Below are positions 1 to 6,500 of a stretch of 11,261 nucleotides of DNA, in pieces. The notes under the pieces are model-generated. The model ran no database searches and had not been told where the DNA came from. It saw only the letters and a list, made by a program, of their open reading frames with translations. Both the position numbers and the translations under genes were made by a program. The stretch is from Coemansia sp. RSA 922 (Eukaryota; Kickxellomycota; Kickxellomycetes; Kickxellales; Kickxellaceae): the NCBI GenBank assembly GCA_027577415.1, contig JANBQS010000845.1:1-11261 (forward strand), read 5' to 3'. Positions within the stretch are counted from its first letter, which is position 1. Every line of letters begins with the position of its first letter.

Positions 1-386
1 AGACATGCCGTCTTACCCGTACCAGGGTTACCAGAAATGTACATGCTGCCTCCACGACCTTTCTCAACCGTGGTTTGTAGGAACTGACGGATAGCTGCTT
101 GTTCGCTCTCGCGACCGATTATCTGAGGCGGAGCAGTCGACCGGTGCAAAACTGTCTTGGTAGCAACAAACGACGATACGGGCTTTGCCACTTTGGCACT
201 CTTTCCGCTAACAACAGCCACACCGTTGCTGTGCTTGGTGACCGGGAAGGCGGACTTTAAAGTCGCGACAACAGCTGCCTTTTGCGCGGCCAGAGCGGCA
301 GGTGCTGGCGGTTGACGAGATATTGGCGTCTCGGCCAGAGCCTTTCTATTCGCTGCGGTGGTGCGGGTAGAACGTGCGGCAGGCAT
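1..386 (-). CDS. CDC6: Cdc6/Cdc18-type replication licensing AAA+ ATPase, N-terminal part (cut by window edge)
   Basis: The frame opens at the ATG at 386-384 and stays open to the left edge, giving 128 complete residues plus part of residue 129. Residues 1-85 are a basic, Ala/Ser/Thr-rich, probably disordered tail. Residues 91-117 match the start of the Cdc6/Orc1 AAA+ domain: GRESEQ, then an aliphatic helix, then GGSMYISG. The Walker A motif follows at about 119-126 (GNPGTGKT). The short tail with no room for a BAH domain favours Cdc6 over Orc1. In the family, Cdc6 binds ORC at origins and loads the MCM2-7 helicase in G1. The tail has one Thr-Pro site (T20) close to a K/R-x-L motif (residues 14-17), which would suit cyclin-CDK control, but this is inference. 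The gene lies downstream of and co-directional with the CLPTM1L-like gene. Walker B, sensor and winged-helix regions lie outside the window. Orc1 is the main alternative. Confidence 0.8.
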   Translation of the reverse strand, partial: MPAARSTRTTAANRKALAETPISRQPPAPAALAAQKAAVVATLKSAFPVTKHSNGVAVVSGKSAKVAKPVSSFVATKTVLHRSTAPPQIIGRESEQAAIRQFLQTTVEKGRGGSMYISGNPGTGKTAC

Positions 387-460
387 ATTCGATAACAACT
401 GGTATGTGAGGAGTCTCAATTAGTCCTTTTTGGCAGATAAGAAATTCAAGGTGAAATGCA

Positions 461-470
461 AATATAAAGT
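461..470 (-). promoter_or_regulatory. Candidate TATA element of CDC6
   Basis: On the minus strand this reads ACTTTATATT, about 75-85 bp upstream of the CDC6 ATG. It is a TATA-like element at a plausible distance, but it sits in AT-rich sequence, so chance occurrence is possible. Confidence 0.3.
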
Positions 471-587
471 ACTCTCAAGTAAACAAATACGCAGCAGAGA
501 CTACCAAGAAAGAGAAGAGGCTGACGAAGAATGCCTTGTATGCAAGAGCAGAAGTTTTTCTCAGTGACACGTCTCCCCATTTTTTTT

Positions 588-593
588 TCGCGT
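588..593 (-). promoter_or_regulatory. MCB-like (MBF/E2F) site upstream of CDC6
   Basis: The minus strand reads GACGCGAAA here, containing ACGCGA, a one-base variant of the MluI cell cycle box followed by an A-run. It is about 205 bp upstream of the CDC6 ATG and 39 bp from a perfect MCB. MBF (fungi) and E2F (animals) bind such sites in G1/S genes, including cdc18/CDC6. The assignment here is by motif and context only. Confidence 0.4.
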
Positions 594-626
594 CTGGGCG
601 ATCTATGATATGCGGACACCAAACAG

Positions 627-632
627 ACGCGT
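627..632. promoter_or_regulatory. Perfect MluI cell cycle box (ACGCGT) upstream of CDC6
   Basis: The palindromic hexamer ACGCGT lies 241-246 bp upstream of the CDC6 start, between the CLPTM1L-like stop codon and CDC6. Together with the ACGCGA variant nearby, it fits MBF-type G1/S control of a licensing factor. A single hexamer can occur by chance; the gene context is what gives it weight. Confidence 0.45.
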
Positions 633-666
633 TCCCCGCGCTGCTAATCTGGCAATCACACACGCC

Positions 667-2412
667 TCATTCTTTCTTTTGCTTATCCGTCTTGCGCCGA
701 GGGAACTTGTACCACTGGTAGCACAGAACAATAAATACAACGTCGTCGCGCAAAGTGCCAATACGCTCGATAAGCGGCATAGGCACGACCAGCGCATAAA
801 GATCGTCGATAAACGTCAGCAAGAAGCGGTAGAGGAAGGCAGTCAGCGGCAGCATATCCACAGTCTTCAGCTTGTGGTTGATGAAGAGCTGTGGCCACAT
901 CTGGATAAACTCGAGCGTGTAGACAGAAGCCAAACTGACGTGGAGGAACCAACTAATGTAGGACTCGTGGTGCAAGAACACTAGCGAAAAGGCAGCATAG
1001 GCGATCATCGCTGGTACACACACGCGCACCATGTACCACGCTGTCTGCTGGTCAACCTCCCGCTGGACCTGGTCGCGCAAGACAGCATCTGCCGAGTCAG
1101 CCGACTTGTCTTTCGAATCGACTGTAGCAGGCGCTTTGGATGCTCGCATAAATGGTAGAAAGTCACGGACACTCAAAACCTTTGTGAGCTTCCAGGCCTC
1201 GACCATTGCACCAGCTCCGGCGCCTAGTAAAACGACGATATTCGTGTCCTTTCGGCGGTCGTAGAGGTAGAAGAAGCTGATCCACGAACTGGCAAATTTC
1301 ATGAGCATCGAAGACCGCGAGATACCTTGCAGATTGGATTCGCTCTTGCCTGACCAAAAAGACACATCCTCCTTGTACGCCAAAAACTCAAAGAGCATGT
1401 GGAATGTCATGGCGATAATCGTAATGGCCAGCATCGTTGGGTTGACCTCATACACCATTTCTTTCAGATTATCCACGTCAGACTCGCTATGCCGAATGAG
1501 AGCTCGCGGCGAGGACAATTCGCTCAGTCCCTGGTGAGCATAGTTGCACAGTCGAAACCAGCCCAAAATAATGCCGTTTAGATTGACATCCACGTCGATG
1601 GTCTTTACGTCGAGTGGCGTGTCCTGCGAGACGCTAGTCTGGTTAGTCAGCGGGGTCCAATGCTTTGCTCGAGCTGCGATAGGGTTTTCCCAAATCAGCG
1701 GGATGTATGGCCGTTCCTTGCGCCCCCGGTACTTGCTGACCCGGAGGTACGGCGCCAGGTCCAAGGGAAAACTCCACTCGGGGAACTTGTGATCCTCAAG
1801 CACGATCTCCCAACTCACTCGAGTCTTGCCATGTGGCACCCATGGGCCAGCTTCGAGCAATGCATTACTCACTTCACGGTTCTCCTTGCCCTCGCTACTC
1901 TCTCCCAACAACGCATGCTTACGCTCGACTTGACGCGGCCGGACGCTAGTCAGCGCAGCACGCGCATACGCCGCAAACTCGTCAGTCAAGTCCGGGTGTG
2001 GATTCATCTTGCCAGCCTTTTGCACGAACAAAAAGGCATAGAGCACAGTATCGTTATTGGTACGCACCGTTTCAGGCAATGTAATGCTCAGCTTGGTATC
2101 AAATTTCGCTCGTCTCTGAGATAGACTCTCGGGCCCAACGTGCCAGATCAGCTCGGAGCTATTTAAAAACTGCTCTGGTTGTGGTAAAAATGACTCCATC
2201 GTGGAAACATACATGGCTGCCTCATACTCGAATGGCTCCTGCCATGCCATAGCGTGGAAAGTCGTCCCTGGCGGCAGCTTGACGTGTGGCTTGAGCACTG
2301 GTACATGAAGCGTCGGGTAGAATAGCTGCATCGACACTAGTGTTATGCGCACAAGGTACCACCCAAACGCTACTAACGCCAGCAGCGACACTGCCTTGCT
2401 GACTAGTCCCAT
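667..2412 (-). CDS. CLPTM1L: CLPTM1/CLPTM1L-family ER multi-pass membrane protein (probable GPI-precursor lipid scramblase)
   Basis: The gene encodes 581 residues. I chose the ATG at 2412 because it is the first ATG in frame and has a strong Kozak-like context (GCCGCACCATGG). Further upstream the frame holds only non-ATG codons in AT-rich spacer. Residues 6-32 form an N-terminal membrane segment. Residues about 33-320 form a luminal domain with N-glycosylation sequons at N84, N120 and N257. Hydrophobic segments follow near 323-342, 369-385, 391-408, 459-480, 485-510, 527-543 and 555-568. Family motifs are visible: FEFLAYKEDVSFW (341-353), a PQ-loop-like PQLFINHKLK (507-516), FIDD (534-537) and RDDVVFIV (555-562). 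The layout (membrane segment at the extreme N-terminus and a 538-residue-class size) fits CLPTM1L better than the longer CLPTM1. Human CLPTM1L is reported to scramble glucosaminyl-PI in the ER for GPI-anchor synthesis; the same role here is inferred. The C-terminus ends in a Lys-rich tail that could serve in ER retention. Confidence 0.85.
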   Translation of the reverse strand: MGLVSKAVSLLALVAFGWYLVRITLVSMQLFYPTLHVPVLKPHVKLPPGTTFHAMAWQEPFEYEAAMYVSTMESFLPQPEQFLNSSELIWHVGPESLSQRRAKFDTKLSITLPETVRTNNDTVLYAFLFVQKAGKMNPHPDLTDEFAAYARAALTSVRPRQVERKHALLGESSEGKENREVSNALLEAGPWVPHGKTRVSWEIVLEDHKFPEWSFPLDLAPYLRVSKYRGRKERPYIPLIWENPIAARAKHWTPLTNQTSVSQDTPLDVKTIDVDVNLNGIILGWFRLCNYAHQGLSELSSPRALIRHSESDVDNLKEMVYEVNPTMLAITIIAMTFHMLFEFLAYKEDVSFWSGKSESNLQGISRSSMLMKFASSWISFFYLYDRRKDTNIVVLLGAGAGAMVEAWKLTKVLSVRDFLPFMRASKAPATVDSKDKSADSADAVLRDQVQREVDQQTAWYMVRVCVPAMIAYAAFSLVFLHHESYISWFLHVSLASVYTLEFIQMWPQLFINHKLKTVDMLPLTAFLYRFLLTFIDDLYALVVPMPLIERIGTLRDDVVFIVLCYQWYKFPRRKTDKQKKE

Positions 2413-2531
2413 GGTGCGGCTACCGAAAAAAAAATAATACCGAGCCAAATTGGAAATAAAATAAATTTCCAAAAAGTTAAAAAAAAATAACAGTGAATAA
2501 CTCGGAAGGCAAAAGTCAAAGCAGGCTAGGT
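2413..2531 (-). promoter_or_regulatory. Spacer BPL1 to CLPTM1L-like gene: AT-rich tract with inverted repeat
   Basis: This 119 bp spacer must hold both the BPL1 3' end and the CLPTM1L-like promoter. The centre (about 2425-2490) is strongly A/T-rich, with homopolymer runs that are T-rich on the transcribed-sense (minus) strand. It contains a 7-bp-arm inverted repeat, TGGAAAT at 2451-2457 and ATTTCCA at 2465-2471. No convincing TATA box is visible; T-rich tracts may fill that role. The assignment is by position only. Confidence 0.4.
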
Positions 2532-4688
2532 CTACACTTTGCGACTGATCAGGCCCTGCAGCATATCGAACGAATTTCCATCAGGCTGCAGATTGTAAAC
2601 TCGTCCTGGGTTGTCGATGCTTCTGACTTGCAGCAGTCCCGCCGTAGGACAAAGCCCAGTGATCTTGGCTCTCTCACGGCCCTGGTCGACGAGCGTAACT
2701 ATCTGACCCGTGTGAAGCCAGTTTCCGTAGTAAAGCTTCAGGAATGGCTCAAAGCCGTGCAGCAAGAATTGGCGGTAAAACTCTTCAAACTTTGCCGTAA
2801 TCAGCGCCAACGCCTTTTCCATAGAGATGGGCGCCAGGTTCGACCCAGTACGCAAATTATGCTGGTGGATGAGCTTGTTGATTGACGTAGTCGGTAGCGG
2901 GTTGGCTACATTCACGCCACAGCCAAACAGCAAGGTAAACTCGTTCGCTTTGTATGAGGAGCTGACGAGAACGCCGCCAATCTTGACAAAGCTGGTATCG
3001 GAGCCGTCAGATCCGTCAGAGCTATCGGCATTGGTATCAGAGGAGGGCAATGCGGCGTAGAGGTCGTTGGGCCACTTGAGACGCAGTGGAATGCCCTCGT
3101 AGCCTGGCTGAGTCTTGACCGATTCAACTACTGCCAGCGCAATTAGGTACTGGAGCATGACAACTGGCGCTTGCTTCAAGAGCGGGTGCCTTAAAAGCAT
3201 AGTAAACTGCAAGCATCCAACAGGCGACACCCAGGGATTGCGACCCCGCCCGCGACCAGCAAGCTGGATGGTGGCGACATTGACCGTGCCGTTAGGCAAC
3301 AGTGCTTGCAATTTCGCGTTCCTCTCCAAGAATGTCTGAGTAGAACCCGTGGTGTCCGAGTACATCAGCCAAGAGCCGGCCGTATGAGCCTTTACCTCTT
3401 GCATGTACTTTATGGCCAGTTTCATGTCAAAGCGTGGCGTCTCCTGGACACCTGGCAAGACGTCCTGCGTGCAAAGAACAAGCATAGAGTGGCTCCGAGC
3501 CACATCGCCGCCATCAGTTAGCAGCGCGCCGTCGCGCATAGCTGCTGTATTCGGGCTAAGCGGCGCAAACACGGCTTGCTGGTACTTGCGAGGCACCCTG
3601 CGACACTCGTCTCCAGGACAAGCGTTGGTGATATGAATGTCCTCTGCATCTTGCAGAACCATGTCTGACACACCGGCGACTTGTATCTCGCCTCTAGTCG
3701 TAGCAGCGCTATTCAGGGCGTACATTGTAGCTGATACTGCCGCCACACCCGAGGCACGAGCAGGCGCAATAAAGGTCGGCGTAGCTGCCGGTATGCGCAT
3801 CGAGTGCTCAGAGGCAACTTCGTCCAACAGCGCCTCTGGATCCACGTCTATACGCATATGCGCAAATATGGCACCCAAGAGTCGCCGGCGATATGCGTCG
3901 TGACTGCGCAAGAGCTGCACTAGTTGCTGGTTGTAGGGCTGTGTATAACTCGACGGCGCCAAAAAGTCCCAGGCATACTCGGGATGCAGACCAGACAGTA
4001 CAGCCATGCCGCTACCAACCTTGCAACTGACGATAGCTGGAGCATTGGTGACCCGCTTGGAGCGGTCGCGGGGGTCCGAGACGTCCGATGCATATCTGAC
4101 CAAGACAGTCACATCTCTGTTTTCAACGGGCTGCTTGCCCAAAAACCCGTCTGTCAAAAAGTACCCTCCGCCATTATAGTAGATACGCACTTTGTCAGGG
4201 TCATCCCTCCAAGTCGACTCTGAGACGCCAAACGCACTCCTGTCGACTGCGACTTCGGCAGCACGAGCACCGTCTTCAGTCTTGTAGTTGTAGCCAGGGT
4301 AGGCGCAGCCCAAGCAAGTGCCCGGGAATAGCGCCAACTCGCGGTCACCAACGACCTCCATAGGGGTTCCTGGTTCAAATTCGCAGCGTCCGCTTCCATA
4401 GTACCCGCCAGCGCAAAACCCTAAATACCGTCCGCCGTTTTCTACCCATCTTTTAATGCGCTGGTTTATCTCACCATTCATCGAGGCGACATACGGCAGG
4501 TCTCGTCCACCGGGCATGACCAGCATGGCTGCCTTACTCTCCCAGGACTCCTTTCTGAGTGTCTCGGGCTCGACAGGGATAATTGCATAGCGGTGGCTGA
4601 GAAATTGGCGAAGTGTTCTTATCAAGTACGCATACGCATTCGGACCAATTCCAGGCCCACTGTACACGAGCACATTTAACAACACCAT
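2532..4688 (-). CDS. BPL1: Biotin--protein ligase (holocarboxylase synthetase)
   Basis: The gene encodes 718 residues, close to the roughly 690 of yeast Bpl1. The enzyme makes biotinyl-5'-AMP and transfers biotin to a lysine in carboxylases such as acetyl-CoA and pyruvate carboxylase. Residues 1-275 form the BPL N-terminal domain with a class-I-amidotransferase-like fold. It has a nucleophile elbow FCAGGYYG (C92) and an HPE motif (H235, E237), so a Cys-His-Glu triad looks intact. Residues about 276-430 are a variable linker. Residues about 435-660 are the LplA/BirA catalytic domain: GRGRGRNPW (478-486) for biotinyl-AMP binding, LKWPNDLY (537-544), KIGG (569-572) and GCGVN (589-593). Residues about 660-718 are the C-terminal domain, ending in VYNLQPDGNSFD, very like yeast Bpl1. 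A Ser/Asp-rich insert (about 548-566) sits in a loop that also varies in yeast. The gene is intronless and divergent from the aldo/keto reductase gene. Confidence 0.95.
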   Translation of the reverse strand: MVLLNVLVYSGPGIGPNAYAYLIRTLRQFLSHRYAIIPVEPETLRKESWESKAAMLVMPGGRDLPYVASMNGEINQRIKRWVENGGRYLGFCAGGYYGSGRCEFEPGTPMEVVGDRELALFPGTCLGCAYPGYNYKTEDGARAAEVAVDRSAFGVSESTWRDDPDKVRIYYNGGGYFLTDGFLGKQPVENRDVTVLVRYASDVSDPRDRSKRVTNAPAIVSCKVGSGMAVLSGLHPEYAWDFLAPSSYTQPYNQQLVQLLRSHDAYRRRLLGAIFAHMRIDVDPEALLDEVASEHSMRIPAATPTFIAPARASGVAAVSATMYALNSAATTRGEIQVAGVSDMVLQDAEDIHITNACPGDECRRVPRKYQQAVFAPLSPNTAAMRDGALLTDGGDVARSHSMLVLCTQDVLPGVQETPRFDMKLAIKYMQEVKAHTAGSWLMYSDTTGSTQTFLERNAKLQALLPNGTVNVATIQLAGRGRGRNPWVSPVGCLQFTMLLRHPLLKQAPVVMLQYLIALAVVESVKTQPGYEGIPLRLKWPNDLYAALPSSDTNADSSDGSDGSDTSFVKIGGVLVSSSYKANEFTLLFGCGVNVANPLPTTSINKLIHQHNLRTGSNLAPISMEKALALITAKFEEFYRQFLLHGFEPFLKLYYGNWLHTGQIVTLVDQGRERAKITGLCPTAGLLQVRSIDNPGRVYNLQPDGNSFDMLQGLISRKV

Positions 4689-5141
4689 GCTAGCGGGCGC
4701 CTAGAGATATAGAAATAAAAAATGTGTGGCGTAATAGATGATTTATTCGTTGTTTGGCAGCTCAGGGAGAAAGAGAAAGCTGTGCACGATGGAAACCACG
4801 GGCTGCCGCATGCACGTGTGAACCGAATTTTGAGATCGACAGCACCGCTGCGGTGGAAGATGACGACGCGCAGCTTCATCGCCGCTCTAGCTCTCTTCCG
4901 CGCCAAAGCTCCCCATTTGCGGGTTGCATTACTCAGCTTTTCGGAGTTGGTGGCATTTGCCTACCTCTGCACCAAGCTTTGCAGGATCAGGATGGGGGCT
5001 AGCACACATCGGGTCTCATGGTATAAAAGGGCAGCCATGCGACGACGCAAAAGCAATAGAGGCCAAGAAGTAACCACTATCATTGCCTTTCTTTTAAATA
5101 CTGCTTCTCAATTACTACCAAATTTTCTCTCTCTACGCCCT
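4689..5141. promoter_or_regulatory. Shared divergent promoter region, BPL1 / aldo-keto reductase
   Basis: This 453 bp region lies between two head-to-head starts. On the plus side it has a clear TATAAAAG at 5022-5029, followed by a pyrimidine-rich leader (about 5089-5140) ending at the reductase ATG. A CACGTG E-box lies at 4813-4818, about 125 bp upstream of the BPL1 ATG and 324 bp upstream of the reductase ATG; bHLH factors bind such sites. On the BPL1 side only a weak TATA-like CTATAT lies within 20 bp of the ATG, so BPL1 probably has a TATA-less promoter. Confidence 0.55.
5022..5029 (+). promoter_or_regulatory. TATA box of the aldo/keto reductase gene
   Basis: TATAAAAG is a perfect consensus TATA element, 112 bp upstream of the chosen ATG. 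A start site 30-60 bp downstream would give a leader of about 50-85 nt that is rich in C and T. This supports the ATG at 5142 rather than the in-frame ATGs upstream. Confidence 0.7.
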
Positions 5142-6059
5142 ATGACTGACAAGAACATTGAACTCAACAATGGCGAGCTTATGCCCGCGATCGGGCTGGG
5201 CACTTGGCGTGCAGACGAGTCTGGAGTTCTAGCACAGACAATCAAGACTGCCGTCGGCCTGGGGTATCGGCACATCGACTGCGCCAAGATCTACGGCAAC
5301 CAGGAAGAGATCGGCAAGGCGCTCAAGGAAGTAGGCGTACCACGCAAGGATCTCTACATCGTCTCCAAGTTTTACCAAAACAAGCACCGACCCGAGCTAG
5401 TAGCAGGCGCACTCGACGAGATTCTCGACGAACTACAGCTCGAGTACTTGGACTTGCTGCTGATGCACTGGCCGTACGCCATAAAGCCCGAGGTCGACGC
5501 GATGGACTTTGACTCCACCGACATTGAGAATGTGCCCATCATGGACACTTGGCGAGCAATGGAAGACTTGGTCAGCACGGGCAAAGTACGCTCAATCGGC
5601 GTCTCAAACTTCAACCAAGCGATCTTGGAGAAGATGATCCCGCAGTGCCGCATCGTGCCCGCCGTCAACCAAGTAGAGATCCATCCCTACAACCAAGAGA
5701 AGGAGCTAGTCAAGTTCTGCAAGAAGAGCGGAATCGCCGTCACTGGGTATTGCCCGTTGGGTGGAACCAAGATCAACGTCATGAACGATGACTTTATCAA
5801 GCATGTCGCTGAGGCGCATATTGGGACTCCCGCTCAGGTCGCCCTATCATGGGGTTTGGCTCGCGGCATCTCCGTGATTCCAAAGTCCACTAACGAGATC
5901 CGGCTCAAGCAAAACCTGCACCAAGTCTCTTTGACGTCTGACGAGATGCGCATGATTGGCAAGATCGATAAGCATGAGCGCAAGGTTGACCCCGCCCGTG
6001 ATCATAAGGAGCTCGAGTGGGTTTTCCACGAAGACAAGATGGAGTGCCCTGTGATTTAG
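5142..6059 (+). CDS. Aldo/keto reductase (NADPH-dependent, aldose/carbonyl-reductase-like)
   Basis: The gene encodes 305 residues, a normal size for the AKR (beta/alpha)8-barrel family, which reduces aldehydes and ketones with NADPH in the cytosol. The protein starts with a typical first strand (NNGELMPAIGLGTW, 9-22). The catalytic tetrad is complete: D46 and Y51 (IDCAKIYGN), K76 (IVSKFY) and H109 (LMHWP). GVSNFN (153-158), NQVEIHPY (176-183) and IPKS (246-249) with R254 and N258 form the usual NADPH phosphate-binding region. The position after the catalytic lysine is FY instead of the common LW, so substrate preference cannot be predicted. I chose the ATG at 5142 because it starts the family domain directly and lies 112 bp behind a TATA box. 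The frame is open further upstream, to 4722, but that part spans the TATA box. The exact substrate is unknown. Confidence 0.93.
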   Translation: MTDKNIELNNGELMPAIGLGTWRADESGVLAQTIKTAVGLGYRHIDCAKIYGNQEEIGKALKEVGVPRKDLYIVSKFYQNKHRPELVAGALDEILDELQLEYLDLLLMHWPYAIKPEVDAMDFDSTDIENVPIMDTWRAMEDLVSTGKVRSIGVSNFNQAILEKMIPQCRIVPAVNQVEIHPYNQEKELVKFCKKSGIAVTGYCPLGGTKINVMNDDFIKHVAEAHIGTPAQVALSWGLARGISVIPKSTNEIRLKQNLHQVSLTSDEMRMIGKIDKHERKVDPARDHKELEWVFHEDKMECPVI

Positions 6060-6106
6060 TAGTGAACTCAATTATATAATAACACTGGTCTAAACTGTGA
6101 TTTAGT
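6049..6106 (+). repeat. 12-bp direct repeat spanning the reductase stop codon
   Basis: CTGTGATTTAGT occurs at 6049-6060, where it includes the TAG stop of the reductase, and again exactly at 6095-6106 in the 3' flank, 46 bp apart. This looks like a small local duplication of the gene's end. Confidence 0.6.
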
Positions 6107-6200
6107 GAAAACCCTTGGTCAGACTAGCATTTTTTTTTTACTGAAGCTCTGCTTAAAAAATAGAGCAGCATAGTTCAAACCTTAGCAAACCCGACATGCT

Positions 6201-6500
6201 CTAGTGCGAGGGAGAGGGCCAGTCGTGGATTATACATGCAGTCGCAGGAGAGAAAGAACACACATCGGCAGTACGCTGGGACTGCGTGTTTAAGAAGGTC
6301 ATAGTCGTTGGCAGTAGGAGTATGAAGAATAATGTATAGATCAGGAAGGATGAGGCAAGCAATGCGGGAGCCAAAGTTTCCATAGAAGTCGACTGTGCAG
6401 AAAAGGGCAGAGTACTTAAATTTGCGTAAAGCATTCGCTGGTGACTGAGGTCCATCAACACAATATTCTTGAGACTCACATATAGTTGGAGCGACACCAT
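6201..6500 (-). CDS. Doubtful small ORF, 99 codons, one hydrophobic segment
   Basis: An ATG-started frame of 99 codons lies convergent to the reductase gene, ending about 140 bp from its stop. Residues about 46-66 are strongly hydrophobic (leucine, isoleucine and phenylalanine rich) and could span a membrane; there is no recognisable domain. A TATATAAATA element on the same strand (6514-6523) lies only 14 bp upstream of the ATG. That is too close to drive translation from that ATG unless a later ATG is used. Sequence composition resembles the surrounding non-coding DNA. It may be chance; I keep it because it is the only ATG ORF near 100 codons in this spacer. Confidence 0.15.
   Translation of the reverse strand: MVSLQLYVSLKNIVLMDLSHQRMLYANLSTLPFSAQSTSMETLAPALLASSFLIYTLFFILLLPTTMTFLNTQSQRTADVCSFSPATACIIHDWPSPSH

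Noticed and set aside
610..984. 124-codon plus-strand ORF
   Set aside because: It is antisense to the 3' part of the CLPTM1L-like gene, whose conserved motifs fix the real frame.
2413..2472. 20-residue longer N-terminus of the CLPTM1L-like protein
   Set aside because: It would begin at a TTG codon in AT-rich spacer. The first ATG, at 2412, has a strong initiation context and directly precedes the membrane segment.
4722..5141. 445-residue version of the aldo/keto reductase starting at 4722
   Set aside because: The extension crosses a consensus TATA box and has no family similarity. The 5142 start gives a standard-length enzyme. The open upstream frame is kept as a finding.
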